Source of the DNA: Candidatus Latescibacterota bacterium
Lineage (GTDB): Bacteria; Latescibacterota; 4484-107; B68-G9
NCBI GenBank assembly: GCA_012961755.1
Contig: DTYS01000052.1
Location: 1 to 9,629 of the forward strand
DNA: 9,629 nt
Direction: 5' to 3'
The translations under genes and the position numbers were made by a program. This document shows positions 1 to 6,804 of this stretch, in pieces; the stretch's first letter is position 1, and each line of letters opens with the position of its first letter. The notes below the pieces were generated by a model. The model did no database searches, was not told the DNA's origin, and worked only from the letters and a program-made list of their open reading frames with translations.

Positions 1-1014
1 AGGAGGCTCGTGGACAAGTACGACTTCTCCAAGATGACCGAGGAAGAGCTCCAAGCCATGAAGGTGCAGAGGCTCAGGGGGCTCGTAAAGGAGACCACCA
101 GGGAACTCGTGGCCAAGGCCCAGATAAGGATAGGGGACACCTACGCTGAACAGGGGAAGGTTGCCGAGGCCATAGAAGCTTACTCCCTCGTGTCGGAACG
201 CTACCCCCAAGAGATAGTACTTGTGGAGGAGTCGTACGAGAGGATGGCCGACCTCGTGTTCAGGGAGAGGGGAGTGGACGAGGGTGTGAGGGTCCTCAGG
301 GAGGCCATGGAGGTCGTGGACGACCCAGCCTTCCGTGCCAGGGCCCAGCTCAGGATAGCCAAATCCCTCTACGACGCAGGAAGGTACCCCGAGGCCGTTG
401 AGGAGTACCAGGTCTACATGAAAGCTTACGGCGAAGTTGCCAGGGAGGTCGGCTTCGCCCTCGACGATGCGACCTTCATGGTGGCCGAGGGGTACAGGCA
501 CATGGCAGAGGAGGATACCTCCGCTGCCGAGGGCCTCTACCTCGAAGCGACATCTCACTACCGCGGACTCCTTTCCTCTTACCCCTCGAGTCCTAGGGCC
601 CCGGACGCCTTGTACGGTCTCGGCCTCTCGTACTACGGCCTCGGCCTCCCCGACTCAGCGTCCTCCTGTTTCTCCAGAGTCCTCGAACTCTACCCCTCCG
701 CCCCCGTCGCCCCCTACGCCCTCATGTGGCATGCCAGGCTCAAGTTCGAGGGGGGAGACTACGAGGGGGCTGTGGACTCGTACCTGAGGCTCCTGAGGGA
801 ATACCCGGGCCACGAGCTCTCCGACAGGGCGTACAAGAACCTCGGCCTCTGCTACAGGAAGCTCGGTATGACCGAGGAGGCAATAAGAGCCTTCCGCAAT
901 GTCCCCCTTCCTCCCCCTTCTGGCCCAAGGTTCAGGCCGAGGCCGGCGACATGCTCGTTGCCGAGGGGAGGTTCGAGGACGCCGAGAGGCTCCTCGACCT
1001 CGACGGGGCCATAG
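1..1014 (+). CDS. Large TPR-repeat protein, N-terminal part (5' partial, ends in a frameshift)
   Basis: This is the first readable part of a long tetratricopeptide-repeat protein, probably a periplasmic or envelope scaffold like the YbgF/BamD-type TPR proteins (role inferred). The frame is open from base 1. The GTG at 10 follows AGGAGG by only three bases, too close for a good ribosome site, so the gene most likely begins upstream of the window. TPR signatures recur about every 34-38 residues, such as GDTYAEQGKVAEAIEAY, YGLGLSYYGLGLPDSA and NLGLCYRKLGMTEEAIRAF, with blocks often ending in a YP turn. TPR homology stops at about base 902. The last 37 or so codons, to the stop at 1014, are rich in Pro, Arg and Ser and look like out-of-frame reading. 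The protein continues in the frame used from about 903 to 2528. Repeat family is certain; the exact role is not known. Confidence 0.85.
   Translation, partial: RRLVDKYDFSKMTEEELQAMKVQRLRGLVKETTRELVAKAQIRIGDTYAEQGKVAEAIEAYSLVSERYPQEIVLVEESYERMADLVFRERGVDEGVRVLREAMEVVDDPAFRARAQLRIAKSLYDAGRYPEAVEEYQVYMKAYGEVAREVGFALDDATFMVAEGYRHMAEEDTSAAEGLYLEATSHYRGLLSSYPSSPRAPDALYGLGLSYYGLGLPDSASSCFSRVLELYPSAPVAPYALMWHARLKFEGGDYEGAVDSYLRLLREYPGHELSDRAYKNLGLCYRKLGMTEEAIRAFRNVPLPPPSGPRFRPRPATCSLPRGGSRTPRGSSTSTGP
901..923 (+). other. Frameshift site: probable one-base deletion in a C-run
   Basis: Two runs of five C lie at 903-907 and 913-917. TPR coding leaves the frame used by the upstream part here and resumes one base earlier in the next frame, which is what a one-base deletion produces. 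Restoring a C in the first run gives the more TPR-like junction (VPPSSPFWPK); restoring it in the second also works (VPLPPPFWPK). A sequencing or assembly error in a homopolymer is the simplest reading. A true mutation or transcript slippage remains possible. Confidence 0.7.
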
Positions 1015-2528
1015 GGACCTCGGAGCGTATGGGGGACGTGGAGACCTCGGCCGAGATATTTTACATAAAGGCGAGGATAGCCAGGGCGAAGGGGAAGTAC
1101 GCTGAAGAGGTCGGTTACCTCTCCGAAATCCTGAAGAGGACCTCCAACCCACTCCTCACATCCTTTGCCAGGCTCTTCAGAGGCCTCGCCGAATACGAGC
1201 TCGGGAAGGAAGAGGACTCCCGGGGGGACAGCGCCTCTGCCGTCCTCCACTACGAAAACTGCATCTCCGACCTCGACTCCTTCCTCTCGGGCGAGGTCCC
1301 GCCTAAGGCCAGGCTCGTGGCCTACAGGACCAGGGGCACGGCCCTTATAAGGCTCGGCAGGGCGGAACAGACCGTCAGGAACTACTCCCAGCTCATAGAG
1401 TCCGCCATAAGCCCCGAGGAGAGATCTGACTACCAGCTCCTCCTCATGGAACTTTACTACGACCAGGAGAAGCTCGAAGATGCTGAAAGGGTGGCCGAGG
1501 AGATAATAGCCGGCGACTTTGTGGACGACGACAGGGCCGGCTTCTTCAAGAGGGAGAGGGCATATTCCGTCCTCAGCTCGGTCTACATGGAACAGGGTAG
1601 GTACAGGGACGCCCTCAGGACAGCCTCCGAGGGCCTGAAGAGGTTCCCTCACGGCACGGAGTCCGGGGCCATGGGGTTCGTGGTCGGCAGGGCCCTGTAC
1701 CTCCTCGAGAGGTACGAGGAGGCCGCCGAGGCGTTCAGGTCGTACATAAGGGAGCACCCCGACCATCCGGAACTTCCCTCCGGCTATTACCACCTCGGAT
1801 ACTGCTACGAGATACTTGGGAGGTACGAGGAGGCTGCCGAGGTCTTCCGGACTCTGGCCGAAAAGTTCCCCGACCACGAGTTCGTCCCTGACGCCCTCTA
1901 CCGTATGGGGGAGAACCTATACAACGCTACCAAGTTCCGCAGGGCCCTCGAAATCTACCTCGAGGTCGCCCGCAGGTTCCCGGACACGGAATTCGCACCC
2001 CGGGCCCTCTACTCCGCCGCGTGGACCTACCTCGACCTAGGAAGGCCAGAGGAAGCGGTGGGCACTATGGAGGAGCTCGTGGCCTTATACCCAGAAAGCG
2101 ACTATGCGAGGTACGCCCAATTCTCGGTGGGGGACTATTACTATAGCACGAAGGACTACAGGAAGGCACAGGAGGCGTACAGGAAGGTCATAAGGATGTT
2201 CCCCGGGACCGAGGAGGCGAGGAAGGCCGAGGCCCTCCTCCTGGACCTCGAGGAGGACATCGCGAGCGAGGAGTACGAGATGGCCTTCGCGGAATTTCAG
2301 AAGGGCAACTACGACTACGCAGCCCGGGCCTTCAGGGAGATAGCCGAGGCCCACCCAGAAACCTACACAGCCCTCGCGGCTCTCGCCAACCTCGGTGTAG
2401 CCCTCGAACACCTGGGCGACGCGGAGGGGGCCAGGCAGGCGTACATGAAGGTCATATCCCTCGGAGGTGACGATCCCGACAACAGGGAAGTTGTGGAGTT
2501 TGCAAAGGCCAGGCTCCAGAACCTCTGA
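903..2528 (+). CDS. Large TPR-repeat protein, C-terminal part (continues the frame broken near 903-917)
   Basis: This is the remainder of the TPR protein that starts before base 1. Adding one C to the run at 903-907 joins the two parts as ...FRNV-PPSSPFWPKVQAEAG..., with the helix pattern unbroken. The joined protein would have at least about 840 residues. Around ten more TPR units follow, with motifs such as YYHLGYCYEILGRYEEAAEV, ALYRMGENLYNATKFRRAL, ALYSAAWTYLDLGRPEEAV and ANLGVALEHLGDAEGARQAY. Several units end in FPDH, FPDT, YPES or HPET, the spacing seen in periplasmic TPR proteins. If translated separately, the first good start would be ATG 951, but no ribosome site precedes it. No other frame break occurs down to TGA 2526-2528, and codon use matches the neighbours, so the gene does not look decayed. 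Binding partners cannot be told from the sequence. Confidence 0.85.
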   Translation, partial: PPSSPFWPKVQAEAGDMLVAEGRFEDAERLLDLDGAIGTSERMGDVETSAEIFYIKARIARAKGKYAEEVGYLSEILKRTSNPLLTSFARLFRGLAEYELGKEEDSRGDSASAVLHYENCISDLDSFLSGEVPPKARLVAYRTRGTALIRLGRAEQTVRNYSQLIESAISPEERSDYQLLLMELYYDQEKLEDAERVAEEIIAGDFVDDDRAGFFKRERAYSVLSSVYMEQGRYRDALRTASEGLKRFPHGTESGAMGFVVGRALYLLERYEEAAEAFRSYIREHPDHPELPSGYYHLGYCYEILGRYEEAAEVFRTLAEKFPDHEFVPDALYRMGENLYNATKFRRALEIYLEVARRFPDTEFAPRALYSAAWTYLDLGRPEEAVGTMEELVALYPESDYARYAQFSVGDYYYSTKDYRKAQEAYRKVIRMFPGTEEARKAEALLLDLEEDIASEEYEMAFAEFQKGNYDYAARAFREIAEAHPETYTALAALANLGVALEHLGDAEGARQAYMKVISLGGDDPDNREVVEFAKARLQNL

Positions 2529-2552
2529 ACGACGGCCGACATAGTGGACCCC

Positions 2553-2581
2553 TTGACATCGTAGGAGGGATGTTTTATCTT
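2553..2581 (+). promoter_or_regulatory. Candidate sigma-70-type promoter in front of the 2587 gene
   Basis: A perfect TTGACA at 2553-2558 is followed after 17 bp by TATCTT at 2576-2581, which matches four of six bases of the consensus -10. The hexamer ends six bases before ATG 2587, so transcription would begin at or next to the start codon and give a leaderless or nearly leaderless message. In conflict with this, AGGAGGG at 2563-2569 looks like a Shine-Dalgarno site, but it is 17 bases from the ATG, farther than usual, and lies inside the promoter spacer. Confidence 0.4.
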
Positions 2582-2586
2582 CATGG

Positions 2587-3321
2587 ATGGAGAAGAAGAT
2601 GAAGAAGGTTTGGTGGTTATGGCTGTCTTTGTCCCTCTCATGCCTTACCCCCATCCGTTCTGTCTACAGGGTTCACCTCACCCCTCTCTCCTCCCACTCA
2701 AGGGGGTACAAGGTAGATCCCGTAGACAGCTCATGGGTATTCACGAAAGAGGGCCTACAGGTCAGGGTGAAGCACGTCCCGGACGAAGAGTTGAGGAGGG
2801 AGGTCCCCGGCCCGGAGAATCCGTTCGTGGAGAGGGGGGTGGACTTCAGGCTCGGGTACGTCCCCACGAGGTTCACGGTGTTTCAGGTGACCGTCGTGAA
2901 CCCAACCTTCGACAAGGTTCAGCTTTACCCTGAGAGGGCCTTCCTCGTGACCGACAGGGGTCAGGTCCTCCGTCCCTACGCTCTGAACAGGCAGGAGGCC
3001 ATGGGAGACCCTCGGAACTTCGAGACCTACTTCCTCTCGAGGGGCGTGAGGAGCGGGAACGACTATAAGCTCTTCCTGGAGAGGATGGGGGTGGTGAGGG
3101 CCAGCATATACCATAAGGACTCCCCCATCTTCAAGGGTAAGTCCTACACCGGAAAGATAGTCTTCGACCCTATCCCGAGGGATGCCGAAGAGGTGAGGCT
3201 CGTTATAAGGGACTTCGTCCTCGAGTTTGGGATATACGACATACCCAAAACCTTGATAACCTTGGAATTCCCTTTCTCAGTGGAGCAAGGAGTGGTGAGG
3301 CTCAGAGAGGAAAGGAGGTGA
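2587..3321 (+). CDS. Exported protein of unknown function, possible lipoprotein, beta-sandwich-like
   Basis: I do not recognise the family. The 244-residue product starts with a charged stretch (MEKKMKK), then a Trp/Leu/Ser-rich hydrophobic segment at residues 8-18 ending in SLSC, with Cys19. This satisfies a loose lipobox, so it is probably exported and may be lipid-anchored; cleavage by signal peptidase I a few residues later is the alternative. The mature part is rich in beta-prone segments: FTVFQVTVVNP at about 96-106, then LYPERAFLVTDRGQVLRPY at about 113-131, and KSYTGKIVFD at about 185-194. This order resembles DUF4352-like immunoglobulin-fold domains of bacterial surface proteins, a comparison of pattern only. 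ATG 2599 (residue 5) is an alternative start. A 64-bp gap separates it from the CBM9-like gene, with which it probably shares a transcript. The ORF starting at 2583 in another frame is a shadow. Confidence 0.75.
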   Translation: MEKKMKKVWWLWLSLSLSCLTPIRSVYRVHLTPLSSHSRGYKVDPVDSSWVFTKEGLQVRVKHVPDEELRREVPGPENPFVERGVDFRLGYVPTRFTVFQVTVVNPTFDKVQLYPERAFLVTDRGQVLRPYALNRQEAMGDPRNFETYFLSRGVRSGNDYKLFLERMGVVRASIYHKDSPIFKGKSYTGKIVFDPIPRDAEEVRLVIRDFVLEFGIYDIPKTLITLEFPFSVEQGVVRLREERR

Positions 3322-3385
3322 TGCTGAAAGGAAAACGCGTGCGGGACGGCGAAGTAACGGGTAGACGTCCAACAAGGAGGTAGAG

Positions 3386-4360
3386 ATGAGGTATGTGCTC
3401 ACAACGCTCATCGTAGTAGCCTTGGCCGCTCCGGCCGGGGCCCAGCTTATGGGGAGTGGGCACTGGTGGCCTTACAGCTCCGAACCCCACGACGGCGGTA
3501 TCCCTTACGTCGGAGACAACCCGCCCGTGATAGATGGGGTCCTCGAGGACTGGGAGCTGGAGCAGGCCTACGAGATATGGTGGGGGCCGTCCATAATAAC
3601 CGAATGGGGCGATAAGTACGGTTACAACCGTGGACCTGACTACACCCCTGACAGGGTCAAAGTGGGTGCGGCAGGTGGCCTTGACAACAACCTCGCCCTG
3701 GGGGATGAGGAGGACGCATCGGAAAAGGCCACCGACAAGGACTGGTTCGGCCATTTCTGGTTTTCCTGGGACGAGGACTACTTCTACGTGTCAGCCCGCA
3801 TCCAAGACAACGTCTTCGACATAATAGGTGACCCTGAGAAGGGGGACTGGGCCTTCTGGACCAGGGACGGCTTCTTCCTCGAGTGGGACCTCGCCGGCAA
3901 CGGCGGGACCACCAGGGGGCCGGACGACGTGGCCGTCTACCTGCACCCCATGAACATAGATGAGGCGGTGTATTCCATGCAGACCTGGGGTGCGGGCGAG
4001 GAGGGTGAGGAGGGCAATCACATGTACGGGACAGACCCTGACTTCTTCAGGGGTTCCCAGCTCGCAGGAGGCCCGACCGAGGAGGGGTACGTCGTAGAGG
4101 CGGCCATAGCCTGGGACCTCCTCCTCAGGGGAGCGCCCGAGCTGAAGGACGAGGTCGTAAGGGAGGGCCACAAGTTTAACATGACCCTCATATGCCCCGA
4201 CCCCGACGGAGGTCCGGGGTACGGCCAGACGTTCTGGGGTCGCTCATACGGCGACTTTATGAACGACATGGACTGGTGGCCCGACTTCTACCTTGCAGGT
4301 CCTAGGAAGGTCGCGGTGGAGGCCGAGACCTGGGGAAGGATCAAGGCCATGCAGAAGTAG
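3386..4360 (+). CDS. Secreted CBM9/DOMON-like binding protein
   Basis: A 324-residue exported protein, probably periplasmic or on the cell surface, binding a carbohydrate or similar ligand (family-level inference). It begins with a clear signal peptide, residues 1-19, with a likely signal peptidase I cut at AGA-Q. An AAGGAGGT ribosome site at 3374-3381 fixes ATG 3386. The rest shows the CBM9-like signature in order: NPPVIDGVLEDWELEQA at 45-61, FWFSWDEDYFYVSARIQDN at 124-142, then WTRDGFFLEWDL at 158-169, EEGYVVEAAIAWDLL at 232-246 and FNMTLICPDPDGGP at 264-277. The mature chain is acidic and rich in Trp, Tyr and Phe, as expected for stacking on sugars. No catalytic domain, membrane anchor or sorting tail is visible, so it is a stand-alone binding module. 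It is followed by a strong hairpin and may be the last gene of its transcript. Confidence 0.8.
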   Translation: MRYVLTTLIVVALAAPAGAQLMGSGHWWPYSSEPHDGGIPYVGDNPPVIDGVLEDWELEQAYEIWWGPSIITEWGDKYGYNRGPDYTPDRVKVGAAGGLDNNLALGDEEDASEKATDKDWFGHFWFSWDEDYFYVSARIQDNVFDIIGDPEKGDWAFWTRDGFFLEWDLAGNGGTTRGPDDVAVYLHPMNIDEAVYSMQTWGAGEEGEEGNHMYGTDPDFFRGSQLAGGPTEEGYVVEAAIAWDLLLRGAPELKDEVVREGHKFNMTLICPDPDGGPGYGQTFWGRSYGDFMNDMDWWPDFYLAGPRKVAVEAETWGRIKAMQK

Positions 4361-4368
4361 GACATCGG

Positions 4369-4394
4369 GGAGGGGGGCGGTCGCGCCCCCCTCC
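4369..4394 (+). terminator. GC-rich hairpin, probable terminator without a U-tract
   Basis: A perfect 11-bp inverted repeat, GGAGGGGGGCG at 4369-4379 and CGCCCCCCTCC at 4384-4394, encloses a four-base loop (GTCG). It begins eight bases after the stop of the CBM9-like gene. The following bases (GATTATATAT) are AT-rich but not a run of T, so it is not a textbook intrinsic terminator. It could end transcription, protect the 3' end of the upstream message, or insulate the next promoter. Confidence 0.55.
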
Positions 4395-4396
4395 GA

Positions 4397-4408
4397 TTAT
4401 ATATCACG
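4397..4408 (+). promoter_or_regulatory. AT-rich -10-like element directly upstream of the DUF4159 operon start
   Basis: TTATATAT at 4397-4404 is an AT-only island in GC-rich DNA. The hexamer TATATA at 4398-4403 ends six bases before ATG 4409, the distance expected if transcription starts at the start codon. There is no Shine-Dalgarno sequence before this ATG, while the next three genes of the operon have strong ones. No -35 is visible because the hairpin occupies that position. This fits a leaderless operon head but is not proven. Confidence 0.35.
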
Positions 4409-5707
4409 ATGAGGGACGACTTCTCAATACTTGTATCCACCAGGAGGTGGCTCCTTATAGGGGTAATCGTATCCACCGCAGCCCACGTACTCGTGCTGGG
4501 TGGGTACGTCCTCCTGGGAAGGAAGGTACAGGAGGTGGTCCACCGCATAACCTTCCAACCTCCTCCACCCCCCAGCGTCTTCGTAAAGCCCCCAAGGCTC
4601 ACGACCAGAGTACTTGAGTTCAGGAAGAGGCCCATACCCAGGGGGTTATACTTGAGGCGTAAGGGGGTCACGAGGGCCAAGCTCGCCCAGGTCCAGGCCA
4701 TGGCGGCTGTAAGGACGGACGCCCTCCTCAGGCAGCTCGATGCGAGGAAGATAGCTCCCCCCTCTCTACGCCCCGGCTCCAGGTTGAGCGTGGGAGGTGG
4801 CCCGTACTCCGGAGACCTCGCCCCTTCCGAAGGGTTCGGTTTCTCCCTTCCCCCCCTCAGCGTGGCCGAGGTCAAGGGGGTAAGGGAGGTGAGGAGGCAG
4901 GTGGACATGAAGCTTGATATGCTCAGGATAGAGGATATGGACACTGGAGAGTACAGGGCTATGGTAGTCCAGGACCCTAATGACAGAAGGAAGATTAAGG
5001 GTTACATTTACTTAGCCCAAATATATTCCCGCAGCAGGGCTGCAAGGATGGAGACCGCGTACGGCAGGGACATAAAACAGCAGGTCACAATATACAGGAG
5101 CATGGACTACCTTATAAAGGCCCTTCACAGGTACACAGGAATAAAGGCCGAATACATAGGCCCTGTGGCCCTCGACGACCCGAAGCTCCTCACGATCCCA
5201 TGGATAGTCCTCCCCGACTGGATAGGTGAGCCCCACGCCCTCACCCAAAAGGAGCTGGAGAACCTCGGAAGGTACCTGGCAGGAGGGGGGTTCGCCTTAG
5301 CGAAGGGAGGAGGGGGCGACGTGGCCACGATAAGGGTGTTCAAGGAGGCCCTCAAGACCCAGGGACTCCTCGAGGGAGCGCACTGGAGGCTCATGTACAT
5401 CAAGCCCGATCATCCCATATACCATGCCTTCTTCGACTTCGATATGTCGGTCCGTGAGAACATGTTCTACACCGGAGTTGGGTTCAGGACGGGGGACAGG
5501 GGGATAGAGATAGGGGAACGCCTCGCCGTGTTCATCCCCAGCTCCAGGAACACCCTCGTCACCGATACCGCTGTCCTCGGGACCGAAACCTACGAAGTGG
5601 TGCATGACGCCACCAGGAGCCTCCAGTTCGCTGTTAATACCATAGTATTCGCCCTCACCCAGGAAGGCTCCATAACTCAACAGCTCATGGCAGGAATAAG
5701 GAGGTGA
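4409..5707 (+). CDS. TonB-type membrane anchor fused to a DUF4159 domain
   Basis: A 432-residue inner-membrane protein with its bulk in the periplasm. Residues 14-36 form one transmembrane helix without a cleavage site. Within it, Ser22 and His26 are three residues apart (STAAH), the same spacing as Ser16 and His20 in E. coli TonB, where the His is needed for coupling to ExbB/ExbD. A Pro-rich segment (QPPPPP at 50-55, KPP at 60-62) follows, as in TonB, then a basic, poorly ordered linker to about 195. Residues about 198-417 match DUF4159, a glutamine-amidotransferase-like fold of unknown function: YIYLAQIY, TGIKAEYIGPVALDDPKL, WIVLPDWIGE, LTQKELENLGRYLAGGGF, KPDHPIYHAFFDF, and VNTIVFALT near the end. 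There is no TonB C-terminal domain. As first gene of the operon, one base before exbB, it is inferred to replace TonB as the part moved by the motor. Start chosen at ATG 4409; no ribosome site is visible. Confidence 0.8.
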   Translation: MRDDFSILVSTRRWLLIGVIVSTAAHVLVLGGYVLLGRKVQEVVHRITFQPPPPPSVFVKPPRLTTRVLEFRKRPIPRGLYLRRKGVTRAKLAQVQAMAAVRTDALLRQLDARKIAPPSLRPGSRLSVGGGPYSGDLAPSEGFGFSLPPLSVAEVKGVREVRRQVDMKLDMLRIEDMDTGEYRAMVVQDPNDRRKIKGYIYLAQIYSRSRAARMETAYGRDIKQQVTIYRSMDYLIKALHRYTGIKAEYIGPVALDDPKLLTIPWIVLPDWIGEPHALTQKELENLGRYLAGGGFALAKGGGGDVATIRVFKEALKTQGLLEGAHWRLMYIKPDHPIYHAFFDFDMSVRENMFYTGVGFRTGDRGIEIGERLAVFIPSSRNTLVTDTAVLGTETYEVVHDATRSLQFAVNTIVFALTQEGSITQQLMAGIRR

Positions 5708-5708
5708 C

Positions 5709-6404
5709 ATGGGAGTAGTCGGCGAACTTTGGGAGGAGATGGCTATATCGGGGAAGACTGTCGTCGTCCTCCTGGCGGTCCTCTCCGTGTATTCCTACGC
5801 AGTTATGATAGACAGGGGCTTGGCCCTGAGGTGGGCGAGAAGGAGGTCCTCAGAGTTCGCAGGGGAGGTGGAGGGGAGGCTGCACCAGCTCGGCGTAGAT
5901 GAAGTAATAGAGATGGCAGACAGGCCGGAGAGGAGGAAGTTCTGTTCCTTAGCGAGCGTGGTCTCAGTGGCCCTCAAGGAGTTCAGGATGCTTGTGGACG
6001 AGGGACAGCCTCCCTCCGTTGTGATGGAGGGGGTGGACGAGGCCTCCACCAGAGCCGTGGACGTCGCCTCCTCCAACCTTAGGATGAGGCTGACAGGCCT
6101 TGCATCCATAGCCGCAATATCCCCCTTCCTAGGCCTATTCGGCACGGTCACCGGCCTCATAACCGCCTTCAGGAACATAGCGGCCACCGGAACCGGAGGC
6201 ATAGCCACTGTATCCGGAGGTATACCCGAGGCCTTAGTCACCACCGTGGTCGGGCTCTTCGTAGCCATGCCGGCCCTCTGGGCGTATAACTACTTCACCA
6301 ACAAGGTGGACGTTTATTCCCTTGAGTTGGACAACAGGGCCTCCAGGATACTCGGCCATCTCGTCAGGAGGGAACTCCTCAGGACGTCCAAGGAGGAAGG
6401 GTGA
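5709..6404 (+). CDS. exbB: ExbB/TolQ/MotA-family proton channel protein
   Basis: A 231-residue inner-membrane protein, the channel subunit that with ExbD converts proton flow into motion of a TonB-like partner. It has the three-helix layout of the family: helix 1 at about 15-35, a cytoplasmic part at about 40-125, helix 2 at about 128-154 and helix 3 at about 172-196. The signature PFLGLFGTVTGLITAF (139-154) and PEALVTTVVGLFVAMPALWA (173-192) match the conserved core. Thr146 and Thr179 correspond to E. coli ExbB Thr148 and Thr181, which line the ion path, so the channel looks functional. AAGGAGGT ending just before the start, inside the end of the upstream gene, sets ATG 5709. The gap to the upstream stop is one base, and the end overlaps the next gene by four bases, so translation is probably coupled. 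TolQ is an alternative name, but no Tol/Pal genes are visible here. Confidence 0.93.
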   Translation: MGVVGELWEEMAISGKTVVVLLAVLSVYSYAVMIDRGLALRWARRRSSEFAGEVEGRLHQLGVDEVIEMADRPERRKFCSLASVVSVALKEFRMLVDEGQPPSVVMEGVDEASTRAVDVASSNLRMRLTGLASIAAISPFLGLFGTVTGLITAFRNIAATGTGGIATVSGGIPEALVTTVVGLFVAMPALWAYNYFTNKVDVYSLELDNRASRILGHLVRRELLRTSKEEG

Positions 6405-6802
6405 GGAGGAGAACCTCCCAGATATTCGCCTTCCCCGAGATAACCCCCATAGTCAACATAGCCCTGGTAGTCCTCATAATATTCATGATAACTGTCCCGG
6501 CCATCAGGGAGGGTATCCCCGTGAACACCCCCAGTGCAAGGCATTCCGAGACCCCAGAGGACGTCGAGAGGGAGGTGGTCGTGTCCATAAGGGCGGACGG
6601 CTCCTTGTACGTGAACCTGAAGGAGGTCTCCTGGAGGAGCCTCAGGGACGAGCTTGCCCTCGCATACAGGGGGAGGGAGGGCATCCCAATAGTTATAAAA
6701 GGTGCTAAGACATTGAAATATAAGGAGATATTGAGAATAATGGAAGTATGTCGTGAGGTGGGTGCTCCTGGGGTCCACCTCGTAGCCAGGAAGGAGGAGT
6801 AG
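6401..6802 (+). CDS. exbD: ExbD/TolR-family protein 1, with Asn in place of the conserved Asp
   Basis: A 133-residue protein with a short cytoplasmic head, one transmembrane helix at about 14-33 and a periplasmic domain, the stator-like partner of ExbB. The segment EITPIVNIALVVLIIFMIT aligns without gaps to E. coli ExbD INVTPFIDVMLVLLIIFMV. The Asp that carries protons (Asp25 in ExbD, Asp23 in TolR) is here Asn19, codon AAC at 6455-6457. In E. coli, replacing this Asp with Asn abolishes activity, so this copy alone should not conduct protons. The periplasmic part (VVVSIRADGSLYVN, then IVIKGAKTLKYKEILRIMEV) is otherwise typical. The start is GTG 6401, overlapping the exbB stop by four bases, with AAGGAGGA at 6390-6397 as ribosome site. 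It is probably half of a heterodimer with the next gene. Confidence 0.92.
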   Translation: MRRRTSQIFAFPEITPIVNIALVVLIIFMITVPAIREGIPVNTPSARHSETPEDVEREVVVSIRADGSLYVNLKEVSWRSLRDELALAYRGREGIPIVIKGAKTLKYKEILRIMEVCREVGAPGVHLVARKEE

Positions 6803-6804
6803 GG

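Noticed and set aside
901..923. Programmed -1 ribosomal frameshift as explanation of the TPR frame break
   Set aside because: No good X-XXY-YYZ slippery heptamer is in the right phase, and I see no obvious stimulatory structure; a homopolymer base loss is simpler.
852..1877. Minus-strand reading frame of 341 codons opposite the TPR gene
   Set aside because: It is a mirror of the TPR coding frame, with biased composition (Gly, Pro, Val, Glu, Leu) and no domain pattern; the plus strand has clear repeats.
2570..2602. ATG 2570 directly after the Shine-Dalgarno-like AGGAGGG
   Set aside because: It has no spacer to the ribosome site and meets a stop after ten codons.
2583..2933. Alternative start ATG 2583, nearer to the AGGAGGG at 2563-2569
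   Set aside because: This frame gives a low-complexity 116-residue product without a signal peptide or domain pattern; the 2587 frame gives a full exported protein.
3344..3370. Inverted repeat GGACG/CGTCC in the gap before the CBM9-like gene
   Set aside because: A five-base stem with a loop of about 17 bases is expected by chance in GC-rich DNA.
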